Shown here piece after piece: positions 1 to 7,085 of a stretch of 10,150 bases of DNA. The translations under genes were made by a program, and so were the position numbers. This stretch comes from Candidatus Cloacimonadota bacterium. Its GTDB lineage: Bacteria > Cloacimonadota > Cloacimonadia > Cloacimonadales > Cloacimonadaceae. The stretch covers positions 1-10,150 of the forward strand of contig JALNXT010000024.1 in NCBI GenBank assembly GCA_023230245.1, read 5' to 3'. The stretch's first letter is position 1. Every line of letters starts with the position of its first letter. The notes under the pieces are model-generated. The model saw only the letters and a program-made list of their open reading frames with translations, was not told the DNA's origin and made no database searches.

Positions 1-830
1 CCGGCGGAAATGCGATTTTCGTCTCTTCCGCCTAAGCCGACTAACAAGCCTCCCAAATCCAGGGCTAGTGTCATAATTGCCTTAAAATCCTCTTCCGCAT
101 TGGCAACAGGGATGTATATTTCCCAACCCCAACGGCTGGTGTAACCCGTACGGCTGATATAATACTTATGGTTTTTATGGGTGAATTCGTTGAAGCTGAA
201 GTAGTTCATGTTCTTATCGGGATTACTGCGGTTTTTCAGCACATCCGCCCCGTAGATTTGCTTGATAACTTTGTAGGAAAGAGGACCTTGCACATCCACT
301 TTTACGTATTTATCAGAGACATCCTCTGCGTGCACCTCTTCCCCATGTTGCTTGTTTGCCATAATTCTATCGATATCGGCAATCAAGTTTTCATTAGCAT
401 CAGTGATATCGTGCCCTGCGTTGATTACAAGGATGAATTCCGTCTCGTCCACACGCATCAGAATCATGTCGTCTTGCACTCCACCCTGCTCGTTGAATAG
501 TAGGGTGTATTTGCACTGACCGACCTTCATATCGGTGAAATTACCGCCCAAACTGCGGTTTAATAATGCCACAACATCCTTTCCCCAGAACCGTAATTGC
601 GCCATGTGGTCGATGTTATAAACCGCCACTTTGTTTATCGCCGCTGCCTCTTCCAACACGGAAGTAAGGTAGTTCACCGCCATATCATATTGTCCAAAGT
701 TATTGCGCTTTATGCTTTGGTTGGGGATGTTCTTAAGCTTGGATAGAAGAGGTAGATACCAGTTTTCCTCAAGGTCATAGAGGAAGGTTTTGCGTAGTTG
801 TGAAGGGAAGTTGAAACCCAGATTAGTCAT
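1..830 (-). CDS. GcvT-family aminomethyltransferase-like folate-binding protein, 3' end cut by window
   Basis: The frame opens at ATG 830 and runs 276 codons to the window edge without a stop, so the C-terminus is missing. It shows the GcvT fold in order: an LRKTFLYDLE N-terminus like the LKKTPLYD start of glycine-cleavage T-proteins, an HMAQLRFWGKD stretch (residues 75-85), KVGQCKYTLLFNEQGGVQDD (102-121), EDVSDKY and VQGP (169-183), RTGYTSRWGWEIYIP (227-241), and GLGGRDENRISA (265-276), matching the family's GLGARDxLRLEAG. Family members move one-carbon units to tetrahydrofolate in the cytoplasm, for example in glycine cleavage. Two things are odd. The TNDV motif carrying the catalytic Asp reads GGNF (Asn at 97), and the Glu of GYTGExGxE reads Arg (233). 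It may therefore be a diverged paralogue or another THF-dependent methyltransferase (LigM/DmdA-like) rather than true GcvT. Family is confident, exact substrate is not. Confidence 0.85.
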   Translation of the reverse strand, partial: MTNLGFNFPSQLRKTFLYDLEENWYLPLLSKLKNIPNQSIKRNNFGQYDMAVNYLTSVLEEAAAINKVAVYNIDHMAQLRFWGKDVVALLNRSLGGNFTDMKVGQCKYTLLFNEQGGVQDDMILMRVDETEFILVINAGHDITDANENLIADIDRIMANKQHGEEVHAEDVSDKYVKVDVQGPLSYKVIKQIYGADVLKNRSNPDKNMNYFSFNEFTHKNHKYYISRTGYTSRWGWEIYIPVANAEEDFKAIMTLALDLGGLLVGLGGRDENRISA

Positions 831-835
831 GGTTT

Positions 836-843
836 ATCTCCTT
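836..843 (-). promoter_or_regulatory. Shine-Dalgarno of the GcvT-like gene
   Basis: On the minus strand AAGGAGAT lies just before the ATG at 830, with 7 nt between GGAG and the start codon. This is a near-perfect ribosome binding site and fixes the start. A TATAAA-like box lies further upstream (plus-strand 854-859), but no matching -35 hexamer at normal spacing was found, so no promoter is called. Confidence 0.8.
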
Positions 844-942
844 GTATAATATCTTTATAGGGCAAGAAAAGAAACGAAAGGTTTTTTGTAAAGGAATATC
901 TGTTTAAGAAGGAGCGGAGCAATAAAAAAGAACTAATGGTAA

Positions 943-979
943 CACTGATTACGCGGAATTAATGGATTTACACGGATTA
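943..979. repeat. Decayed tandem repeat, 9-10 bp units
   Basis: Four consecutive units on the plus strand read CACTGATTA, CGCGGAATT, AATGGATTTA, CACGGATTA (complement consensus about TAATCCGTG). Units 1 and 4 differ at one base; units 2 and 3 are more diverged. From memory, similar ATCCGTGTAAATCCGTG-type strings occur between genes in several environmental bacterial genomes. That is recollection and was not searched. The function is unknown. Confidence 0.5.
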
Positions 980-1040
980 GGTCTTGTATCTCTGTTACAA
1001 TCCGCCTGTATTATGCATCTACTAAAATTGCGAGTAAGCT

Positions 1041-2606
1041 TTAGACAGAGTAAACTATTTCTCCACCTATCATGGTCAAGCTGCTTTGTGCATTTAACCA
1101 GAAAGAGGAGGCATGGGTGCGGTAATCGTCTATCACAATTAAATCAGCTAGTTTGCCTATTTCGATTGAGCCTCGTAAGTGTTCTATCCGCGATGATTTA
1201 GCTGCCCCCAGTGTGTAGCCTATAATTGCTTGCATAGGGCTGAGAGATTGCTCTGCCCGGAATGGCTTTAAAGTAGGATTTAATGCGGGACGTCGCTCTA
1301 CGGCACTATATATGCCAAGCATGGGATTGATGCTTTCGATGGGGCTATCGGAGCCAAAACCAAGCGTTATCCCCGCGTCTAACATCGCTTTAAATGAATA
1401 CACCTGATCCTGGATATTGCGCCAGAGCTTTTCTATCATCGGCACATCATTTGCCAAGTGTAAGGGTTGAACGGAAGCAAACAGGCCGGATGCCTTTAGT
1501 AAGGGGATGTCTTCACTGCGTATCGATTGCACATGCTCGATGCGGTGCATAAGATTATGCTTGGGGAGCTTGGTAACTGTATCGATAACCTGGCGCACAC
1601 ATTTGTTGCCGATGGCATGGATAGAGCTGCTAAAGCCCTTCTCCGCAGCACTTAACATCAATTGGTAAAGCTCTTCATCGTTGTAACGCAGAATGCCCAG
1701 ATCATCATCTATGGAAGTATAGGGTTGGAACATCGCCGCGGTATGAGAGCCTAAGCTGCCATCGCCGAAAATCTTCATTCCACCCACTTGGTAATAATCG
1801 TTTCCCTCATAGCTTTTCACGCCTTCTTTGGCTACGGAATCCAGCTCACTAATAGGAAAGTGCCAACACAACCGAAAACGGGAACCATTAGCTTGTGCTT
1901 GTAGAAGAAGATCGCGGCTATGCCTGCTCTCCATACTATGAAAACCGATTAAGCCCATTTTATAGATGCCTTGAACGCTGCTTTGGATGGATTTCACTAT
2001 CTGTTGAGGCGGAATACCTTGAACGTAAATGTCCATCTGTTCGCAGGCAGTTTCGTAGAGCACACCTGTAGGAATACCAGCGGAATCACGTTCTATTTTG
2101 CCACCATAAGGATCGGAGCTGTGTTCATCTATGCCAGCGAGTTGCAGTGCCATAGAGTTGCAAAGTTTACTGTGATAATCCCTGCTCATCAACGCGACAG
2201 GTTTATCGGGGAAAATGGCATCCAAGAACCAGCGGTTTAGCTGCATTGGCTCTGCTAAACGGTTTCTGTCCCATGAACCGCCCAAAATCCATTTGGCATC
2301 CCAAGTGAGGTTGTCTCTGTAGTTAATCAGATAAGCCCTAATCTCGTCTAAGTTATGGCAATCGTTCAAATTAACCAGGGTGCTACCCTTGGCATACTCC
2401 ACAAAATGGGTGTGGCTATCTACAAAGGCAGGGAGCAATAGCTTGCCTTTCAAATCTATCGTTTCATAAGCTTGGGAAGCAGCTTTGCGACACTCGGCTT
2501 CGCTGCCTATCATGGCTATTTTGTCATTGTGAGTAAGCACCGCTTTGGTTTCGTAAGTTTGCAAGACGGAGTTTAAGACACTGCCATGGGTGAAAAGATA
2601 ATCCAT
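1041..2606 (-). CDS. Metal-dependent amidohydrolase, YtcJ/NfdA-like (Amidohydro_3)
   Basis: This 521-residue cytoplasmic enzyme of the amidohydrolase superfamily has no signal peptide. Visible family marks are the LPAFVDSHTHF metal motif (H65, H67), GMKIFGDGSLGSHTA (277-290; K278 is probably the metal-bridging carboxylated lysine), SIHAIGN (H330), HRIEHVQ (H358), and GFGSDSPIESINPMLGIYSAV with D420, followed by the IGKLADLIVID beta-sandwich closure near 483-493. Length and motif order match full-length YtcJ/N-substituted formamide deformylase relatives, which hydrolyse amide or formamide bonds with Zn. ATG 2606 follows a GAGG Shine-Dalgarno that lies inside the end of the upstream aminotransferase; the gap is 7 bp, so it is the last gene of the dap-containing operon. 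The substrate cannot be told from sequence. Context in a diaminopimelate cluster suggests, but does not show, an N-acyl amino-acid substrate. Confidence 0.9.
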   Translation of the reverse strand: MDYLFTHGSVLNSVLQTYETKAVLTHNDKIAMIGSEAECRKAASQAYETIDLKGKLLLPAFVDSHTHFVEYAKGSTLVNLNDCHNLDEIRAYLINYRDNLTWDAKWILGGSWDRNRLAEPMQLNRWFLDAIFPDKPVALMSRDYHSKLCNSMALQLAGIDEHSSDPYGGKIERDSAGIPTGVLYETACEQMDIYVQGIPPQQIVKSIQSSVQGIYKMGLIGFHSMESRHSRDLLLQAQANGSRFRLCWHFPISELDSVAKEGVKSYEGNDYYQVGGMKIFGDGSLGSHTAAMFQPYTSIDDDLGILRYNDEELYQLMLSAAEKGFSSSIHAIGNKCVRQVIDTVTKLPKHNLMHRIEHVQSIRSEDIPLLKASGLFASVQPLHLANDVPMIEKLWRNIQDQVYSFKAMLDAGITLGFGSDSPIESINPMLGIYSAVERRPALNPTLKPFRAEQSLSPMQAIIGYTLGAAKSSRIEHLRGSIEIGKLADLIVIDDYRTHASSFWLNAQSSLTMIGGEIVYSV

Positions 2607-2613
2607 TAATACC

Positions 2614-3729
2614 TCATCTAATTTGCGTTAAAATTGCCATGCTTCGCTCCAATAGAGGAAGTTCCACACCGATATTCAGCCTGAGCCAGCCTTTGCTCGC
2701 TTCGCCAAAAGCAGACCCCGGTACAGTTATCAAGCCGGCGTTGGCAAGCTGCGTGCTTACTTCAAGATCGTCGGGATTAACTGTTTTTAGCATGATATAA
2801 GGCGTGGCTTGGGGAATGTGACAGGCATTAAAAAGCGAAGGTAACTTAGCTTGCAGCTCTTGCTTAATATAGTGGTTGCTTTGTTTCAGACGCAGGCGAA
2901 TAGTTTCCGCTTCCGCCATTCCCGTTGAGGACAACGCAAAGATGGCAAGCTGTTGCGAAAGCCAATTACTACATGTGGAGACATACTGCTTGGCTTTAAC
3001 CATCGCTGGGGCAATCTCTTGAGGGGCAATAACCCAACCAATTCGCCAGCCACTGAGGCAGTGAGATTTGGATAAGCCACCGATACGAACAAGGTTTTGT
3101 ACATAACCCTGAAGGCTGAGCGGAGCTTGGTCAAAATATAGCTTTGTGTAGATTTCATCTACTATCACGATGATGCCATAATGGTTGCATAAATCTCCGA
3201 ACTTAGTGGCATCCTGCTCGGTAAAACAAAAGCCACTGGGATTGGATGGAGCGCTCAGCAGAACAGCTTTAACACCCGTTTTGAAGGTCGCTTCCCATTG
3301 TTCCCAGTCGATTTTACTAAAGCCATCGACGAAATGTAAACGTTTAATCTGAGATTCGAGAATAGTGCCCAAAGCGGGATAGGCGGTGTAATCGGGATCG
3401 GGAATGGCGATGGTATCACCGGGGTTTATCAGACTCATTAAAGTAATAAAGATAGCTTCCTCTGCCCCATTGCACACACAAACCTGTTCCGCCTTACAGC
3501 CGTGGTTGTTGGCGATAATCTCTCTTAGCTCTATTAAGCCGGCATTGCTTGTATAGCGGGGATTGCCATCACGCAGTATCTCGATGGCATAGTTTTTCAG
3601 GCTCTGGGGCATGGGATAGCTAAGCTCGCCCAAAGCGAGGTTGATAGCTCCCACTGGCGCAGCTTCCATCACCCGCCTGATTAGCGATAATCTAGTGGAG
3701 GATAAACGCTGAGACTCAATCCAAAACAC
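2614..3729 (-). CDS. Class I/II PLP aminotransferase, probable N-succinyl-diaminopimelate aminotransferase (DapC-type)
   Basis: This 371-residue fold-type I aminotransferase has family residues SNP (N163), the DEIY segment (D191, Y194), GGLSKSHCLSGWRIGW with PLP-binding K221 and R229, and the substrate-carboxylate arginine R350 in GWLRLNIG. It begins at a GTG (3729) inside the last codons of dapD, a 14-bp overlap. An in-frame stop lies 18 bp upstream, and the next Met (residue 21) would remove part of the conserved N-terminal helix, so GTG is the best start despite a weak ribosome site, probably relying on translational coupling. Following dapD directly, it most likely transaminates N-succinyl-2-amino-6-ketopimelate with glutamate. 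Class I DapC enzymes are known in other bacteria. The class is certain; the substrate is inferred from context, and alternatives are a PatA-like or broad amino-acid aminotransferase. Confidence 0.88.
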   Translation of the reverse strand: MFWIESQRLSSTRLSLIRRVMEAAPVGAINLALGELSYPMPQSLKNYAIEILRDGNPRYTSNAGLIELREIIANNHGCKAEQVCVCNGAEEAIFITLMSLINPGDTIAIPDPDYTAYPALGTILESQIKRLHFVDGFSKIDWEQWEATFKTGVKAVLLSAPSNPSGFCFTEQDATKFGDLCNHYGIIVIVDEIYTKLYFDQAPLSLQGYVQNLVRIGGLSKSHCLSGWRIGWVIAPQEIAPAMVKAKQYVSTCSNWLSQQLAIFALSSTGMAEAETIRLRLKQSNHYIKQELQAKLPSLFNACHIPQATPYIMLKTVNPDDLEVSTQLANAGLITVPGSAFGEASKGWLRLNIGVELPLLERSMAILTQIR

Positions 3730-4543
3730 TGCGCAGATCTTGCTCTAATTGCACGGAAGTGTTGGTTTTGGCATCGCGGTATTTGATAATTATGGGGCAG
3801 GCAATCTGGAAAGCAGGGTTACTTTTCAGCGCCCGAGAACCGGGAACAACCACTGCTCCTTGTGGAATAGTAAAGCTACCGCCTGCGTCACGCGGCAAAA
3901 ATACACTATTTACACTATCATAAATAGGTGTGGAAGATGTTATTACAGTACCAGATGCAATCACTGCTTGAGAACTGACGATTATACCTTCATAAATCCC
4001 TGTATTGCCACCTACAAAGGCATTGTCTTCGATAACCACGGGTCTGGAACCCATTGGCTCCAATACGCCGCCTATCATAGCACCAGCGGAGAGATGCACG
4101 TTCTTCCCGATTTGGGCACAACTGCCAACCAGGGCATGCGAATCTACCATCGTACCGCTATCTATCCATGCTCCGATATTGATGAAAGCTGGGGGCATAA
4201 TAGCTACGCCGGGGGCAATGTAACATCCATTTCGAGCGGAACTACCGCCTGGAACAATGCGCACTTGGTTGGCAAAGGTGAGCTGTTTCTCGCCGATCGT
4301 ATCTTTATCGTAAAAGAGCTTATTCTTGCCCCAATCAGATTCGGCTAAAACGCCCATTCTAAAGCCAATCAGGATGCCCATCTTAACCCATGTGTTTACT
4401 ATCCATCCGTTTGCAGTAGGCTCACAAGCACGATACTTGCCAGCGTTCAAAGCTTCGATAAACTCATCAAATAGCTGGCGATGTTCTTCGCTGTAAGCTG
4501 AGGGAGGGCTGTTGTATAAGGTGGTAATTGCAGATGCTATCAT
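3716..4543 (-). CDS. dapD: 2,3,4,5-tetrahydropyridine-2,6-dicarboxylate N-succinyltransferase
   Basis: This 275-residue protein closely matches E. coli DapD in length and layout: a helical N-terminal part (about 1-95), then a left-handed beta-helix of hexapeptide repeats (about 105-215), and a short C-terminal domain. The diagnostic stretch is DSGTMVDSHALVGSCAQIG (128-146) followed by KNVHLSAGAMIGGVLEP (147-163), nearly the same as the E. coli segment. It transfers succinyl from succinyl-CoA to tetrahydrodipicolinate, the first committed step of the succinylase branch of diaminopimelate/lysine synthesis, in the cytoplasm, normally as a trimer. ATG 4543 overlaps the stop of the PatB-like gene in an ATGA, with an AAGGA Shine-Dalgarno just upstream. 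The 3' end overlaps the next aminotransferase by 14 bp. It looks intact, and succinyl rather than acetyl use is favoured by similarity to DapD over the shorter DapH type. Confidence 0.96.
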   Translation of the reverse strand: MIASAITTLYNSPPSAYSEEHRQLFDEFIEALNAGKYRACEPTANGWIVNTWVKMGILIGFRMGVLAESDWGKNKLFYDKDTIGEKQLTFANQVRIVPGGSSARNGCYIAPGVAIMPPAFINIGAWIDSGTMVDSHALVGSCAQIGKNVHLSAGAMIGGVLEPMGSRPVVIEDNAFVGGNTGIYEGIIVSSQAVIASGTVITSSTPIYDSVNSVFLPRDAGGSFTIPQGAVVVPGSRALKSNPAFQIACPIIIKYRDAKTNTSVQLEQDLRSVLD

Positions 4544-5706
4544 AACATTCCTTGTAGGTTTTTTATTCTGTTCAGCGCTTCTATCACCGTGCTACGGGGA
4601 CAGCCAAAGTTCAGACGCATATAACCTTTCCCATCTTCGCCATATTTGATACCGGGCTCCAGCGCAATTAAAGCCTTGTTTAACATGATATTCTGAAGCT
4701 CAGCGTCATCCAACTCCCAGTCCTTAAAATCCATCCATGCCAGATAGGTTCCTTCGATAGGGCTTACTTTCACGCTGGGAATTTCTCTCTGGAAGAAATC
4801 TACAATCATTTCACGGGTTACGTTTAAGTATTGCAGCAGCTCTTCCAGCCACACTTCAGAGTCGTGGTAGGCAGCGATTAACGCCCTTATCCCAAAGCTA
4901 TTACCCATATAGAGGTGAAGCTTTTCGTTTAGCACTTTCACTGGTTTGCGTAGCTTGGGATTGGAGATCATCAGCACCGCCGTAGCTAAACCGGCAATAT
5001 TAAAGCTCTTGGCTGGCGAAATACCGGTGATGGTAATCTCTGCAAAGTCCTCAATTGAAGCAAAGGGAATATGTTTGAAACCAGGATAGACAAGGTCTTC
5101 ATGGATCTCATCTGAAAACACTATCACACCATGCTTTTGGCAGAGATGACCCATTTTGCACAGCTCTTCCCTGCTCCAAACCCGACTGATGGGATTGTGG
5201 GGGCTGCATAGAATAAAGAGTTTGGCTTGCTTAAGTTTTGTTTCTAAATCTTCCCAATCTATGCTATATAGCCCATTGTTGTTTATCAAAGGGGAAGTGA
5301 TCAGATGCCTGCCGTGATCTGTGGCAGCATTGAAAAAGGGAGGATATACCGGCGTTTGGATGAGCACTCCATCTCCCGGTTCGGTGAGGCTAAGTACTGC
5401 TAACGATATTCCCGGAACTATGCCCGGAACCGCCACAATCCAATCTTCTTGTGTAGCCCATGCAAAGCGCGTTTTTTGCCAAAGTTGCACGGCTTCATAA
5501 AAATCTGGCAGCCGATAATTATAGCCAAACACAGGATGTTTTAATCTCTCAGATAAAGCACTTTGAATCTCTTCCGATACTGCAAAATCCATATCTGCCA
5601 CCCACATGGAGAGCACATCGTCCCTGCCATGGAGAATACTGAGCGCATCGTACTTGAAGCAACCGCTTTTTCTACGGTCTATCGCTTGGTCAAATCTACT
5701 GTTCAT
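4540..5706 (-). CDS. patB: PatB/MalY-family PLP enzyme (C-S beta-lyase or aminotransferase)
   Basis: This 388-residue fold-type I PLP enzyme of the MalY/PatB group shows the N-terminal RRKSGCFKYD and LSMWVADMDF (32-41), GYNYR (61-65), CSPHNPISRVWSREEL (167-182), FSDEIHEDL with D199, SPAKSFNIAGL with Schiff-base K233, and GYMRLNFGCPR with carboxylate-binding R364. Members cleave cystathionine or cysteine C-S bonds to pyruvate, ammonia and a thiol, and some act as aminotransferases. ATG 5706 overlaps the preceding stop in ATGA, with GGAAG just upstream, and its own stop overlaps the dapD start the same way, giving tight coupling. Its place right before dapD is notable. It may provide sulfur amino-acid metabolism (homocysteine from cystathionine), or be a second transaminase for the diaminopimelate route. 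Family is confident; the reaction in this organism is not settled by sequence. Confidence 0.9.
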   Translation of the reverse strand: MNSRFDQAIDRRKSGCFKYDALSILHGRDDVLSMWVADMDFAVSEEIQSALSERLKHPVFGYNYRLPDFYEAVQLWQKTRFAWATQEDWIVAVPGIVPGISLAVLSLTEPGDGVLIQTPVYPPFFNAATDHGRHLITSPLINNNGLYSIDWEDLETKLKQAKLFILCSPHNPISRVWSREELCKMGHLCQKHGVIVFSDEIHEDLVYPGFKHIPFASIEDFAEITITGISPAKSFNIAGLATAVLMISNPKLRKPVKVLNEKLHLYMGNSFGIRALIAAYHDSEVWLEELLQYLNVTREMIVDFFQREIPSVKVSPIEGTYLAWMDFKDWELDDAELQNIMLNKALIALEPGIKYGEDGKGYMRLNFGCPRSTVIEALNRIKNLQGML

Positions 5707-6227
5707 TGTTCTTCCGTTTTATCACGCATATGTTGAACTGCCGAAGAGAGCTTGTCGCTAAGCTTGATATTGGGTGCTAAATCTGCTATAATCAACATAA
5801 TCTCCAGAGTTTTGGGGAAGGATGCCGGAGTGGAAAACATCTTTTCTTGTCCTTGGGCATCCAAATAACGAAACTGCACATAATAGGTGATGTGCTTCCT
5901 TAGTTCCATATACAATACATCGTCGTATTTAATCTCCAGCTTGGGTTTGATGATGTAGCTAAAGCCTATTCTATCTTCGTAGAAAGTAACGCAATTTAGG
6001 GTTGTAAGGTGTTTTAACGCAGAATCTAGAGCTATAAACATGATGATCAGAGGGAGAATCTTAAAGAAAGGCGGGGTTTCAGAGTTTACTACTTTTATCA
6101 GGAAATACAAGGAATAGATGCAGACCAAAGTAGTAACAAGCACCATCCCCCACCTTACGAAGGGCGGGAAACGGTAATGAATGGGATGCTCAGGTCTGAT
6201 TTGATCTATTTGGATTTCAGCCGACAT
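5703..6227 (-). CDS. Small membrane protein of unknown function, two transmembrane helices plus PH-like tail
   Basis: I do not recognise this protein. From ATG 6227 it has 174 residues; a GTG at 6242 would add five, and neither start has a strong ribosome site. Visible parts are a short polar N-terminus, a first hydrophobic helix (about residues 27-45, starting WGMVLVTTLVCIYSLYFLI), a short loop, and a second helix (about 55-72, KILPLIIMFIALDSA). The soluble tail then begins LNCVTFYEDRIGFSYIIKPK and continues through IKYDDVLYMEL. That tail resembles bacterial PH-like (bPH/DUF304-type) domains, in which a strand-rich sheet follows two helices. This is a pattern impression and was not searched. 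It overlaps the PHP gene upstream by 22 bp and patB downstream by 4 bp, so it is co-expressed with them. The tail is probably cytoplasmic. Confidence 0.75.
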   Translation of the reverse strand: MSAEIQIDQIRPEHPIHYRFPPFVRWGMVLVTTLVCIYSLYFLIKVVNSETPPFFKILPLIIMFIALDSALKHLTTLNCVTFYEDRIGFSYIIKPKLEIKYDDVLYMELRKHITYYVQFRYLDAQGQEKMFSTPASFPKTLEIMLIIADLAPNIKLSDKLSSAVQHMRDKTEEQ

Positions 6228-7069
6228 TGATAGGCCTGCCACATCTTTTCAATGCTTTGAATCACCACTGGAGGTAAAGGAATGTCATCAAAAAGGTTAT
6301 GTCTATCTTGCTCGCCATGAAAATCGCTTCCACCGGTCATATACAAGCCATTCTTCTGCGCGATGGAGATAAAGTTCTCTATCTCCCACTGGTAATGATC
6401 GGGATGCCATACTTCCAAGCCATCGATACCCATGGCAATAAACTCATCGATATAGGATACTTTTGCCAGCTTACCAGGGTGAGCAATAACGGCAAAACCG
6501 CCTGCGCCATGGATTACTTTAACGGCTTCGGCTACGCTAACTTCGGGTTTGGCAACATAGGCTGGCTTGAAATTACCGATATACTTTTCAAAGGCTTCGT
6601 TTTTGGTTTGGCAATGGCCTTTGCTAACTAACACTTGCGCTATATGCGGACGCACAATCAGTTCTCTGCTGCCAGACACTGCAACCACGTCTTGGAGATC
6701 GATATCTATGCCAAGACCGGCAAGCAGTTCAATCATCTTAATGGCACGTTCTCGCCTTCCTATGAGGTACATTTCGGTAAGCTCAATAAGAGGCGCATTG
6801 TTAAAATCAAAACCATAAGCAAGGATATGGACGTCGTTCCCCTGATGAAGAGAACTAACTTCCATTCCGGGAAAGATGCGAAGCGGCAATAAACTTGTGG
6901 GCAACTGCTTGTATGCATCGGCAGTATCATGATCGGTAATGGATATTAAATCCAGACCAATCTCTTGCGCGCGTTTTACCAAGCGTGCAGGAGTTAAGGC
7001 ACCATCGGATACATTTGTGTGCAGATGTAAGTTAATTCGCTTGAATGACTTTATCTCTTTTACTATCAT
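6206..7069 (-). CDS. PHP-domain phosphoesterase, RNase AM/TrpH (YciV)-like
   Basis: Metal-dependent PHP-family enzyme. Numbered from ATG 7069 (287 residues) the ligand motifs are INLHLHTNVSDG (H15, H17, D22), ITDHDT (D46, H47), GMEVS (E70), HILAYGF (H80), RPHIA (H143), VIAHPGK (H197) and GGSDFHG (D249, H251). E. coli YciV/RNase AM has the same order and almost the same length (about 293). That enzyme hydrolyses 3',5'-nucleotide bisphosphates and trims 5' ends of small structured RNAs. The frame stays open to an ATG at 7144, but the extra 25 residues are unlike the family, whose members start about ten residues before the first HxH, so 7069 is preferred. Neither start has a clear Shine-Dalgarno, and a 16-bp inverted repeat directly abuts ATG 7069. 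It is the first gene of the operon running to 1041. Function is by family similarity; a phosphatase on another small molecule is possible. Confidence 0.87.
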   Translation of the reverse strand: MIVKEIKSFKRINLHLHTNVSDGALTPARLVKRAQEIGLDLISITDHDTADAYKQLPTSLLPLRIFPGMEVSSLHQGNDVHILAYGFDFNNAPLIELTEMYLIGRRERAIKMIELLAGLGIDIDLQDVVAVSGSRELIVRPHIAQVLVSKGHCQTKNEAFEKYIGNFKPAYVAKPEVSVAEAVKVIHGAGGFAVIAHPGKLAKVSYIDEFIAMGIDGLEVWHPDHYQWEIENFISIAQKNGLYMTGGSDFHGEQDRHNLFDDIPLPPVVIQSIEKMWQAYQCRLKSK

Positions 7070-7085
7070 AACTAAATTCTTAGTT
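7070..7085. repeat. Inverted repeat abutting the PHP gene start
   Basis: AACTAA (7070-7075) and TTAGTT (7080-7085) form a perfect 6-bp palindrome with a 4-nt spacer, ending directly at the ATG (7069) of the leftward PHP gene. In the transcript it could fold into a hairpin over the ribosome-binding position. In DNA it could be an operator half-site pair. Low GC makes the hairpin weak. Confidence 0.45.

Larger units (their letters stand above)
831..1040. other. Intergenic region between amidohydrolase and GcvT-like gene
   Basis: About 210 bp with no believable gene; a plus-strand ORF entering it at 962 is mostly antisense to the amidohydrolase. It contains the short periodic repeat listed separately (943-979). 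It also holds a weak inverted repeat (TTGTA 984-988 / TACAA 996-1000, with CGGATT 973-978 / AATCCG 999-1004 partly overlapping it), and an AT-rich leader before the GcvT-like gene. Read on the minus strand, the weak hairpin is not followed by a T-run, so I do not call a terminator. The GcvT-like gene may be read through from the operon or have its own promoter here. Confidence 0.6.

Noticed and set aside
984..1000. Hairpin TTGTA/TACAA as terminator for the operon
   Set aside because: It has only a 5-bp AT-rich stem with no following T-run on the minus strand; too weak to call.
962..1201. 79-codon plus-strand ORF beginning in the intergenic region
   Set aside because: Most of it is antisense to the amidohydrolase 3' end and its start falls within the short periodic repeat; no Shine-Dalgarno is seen.
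3749..4348. 199-codon plus-strand ORF
   Set aside because: It lies fully antisense to dapD, whose repeated hexapeptide codons keep the opposite frame open. The predicted product has no recognisable domain, and there is no ribosome site.
6299..6892. Several overlapping plus-strand ORFs
   Set aside because: They are antisense to the PHP gene, whose motifs are complete; the products look like random composition.
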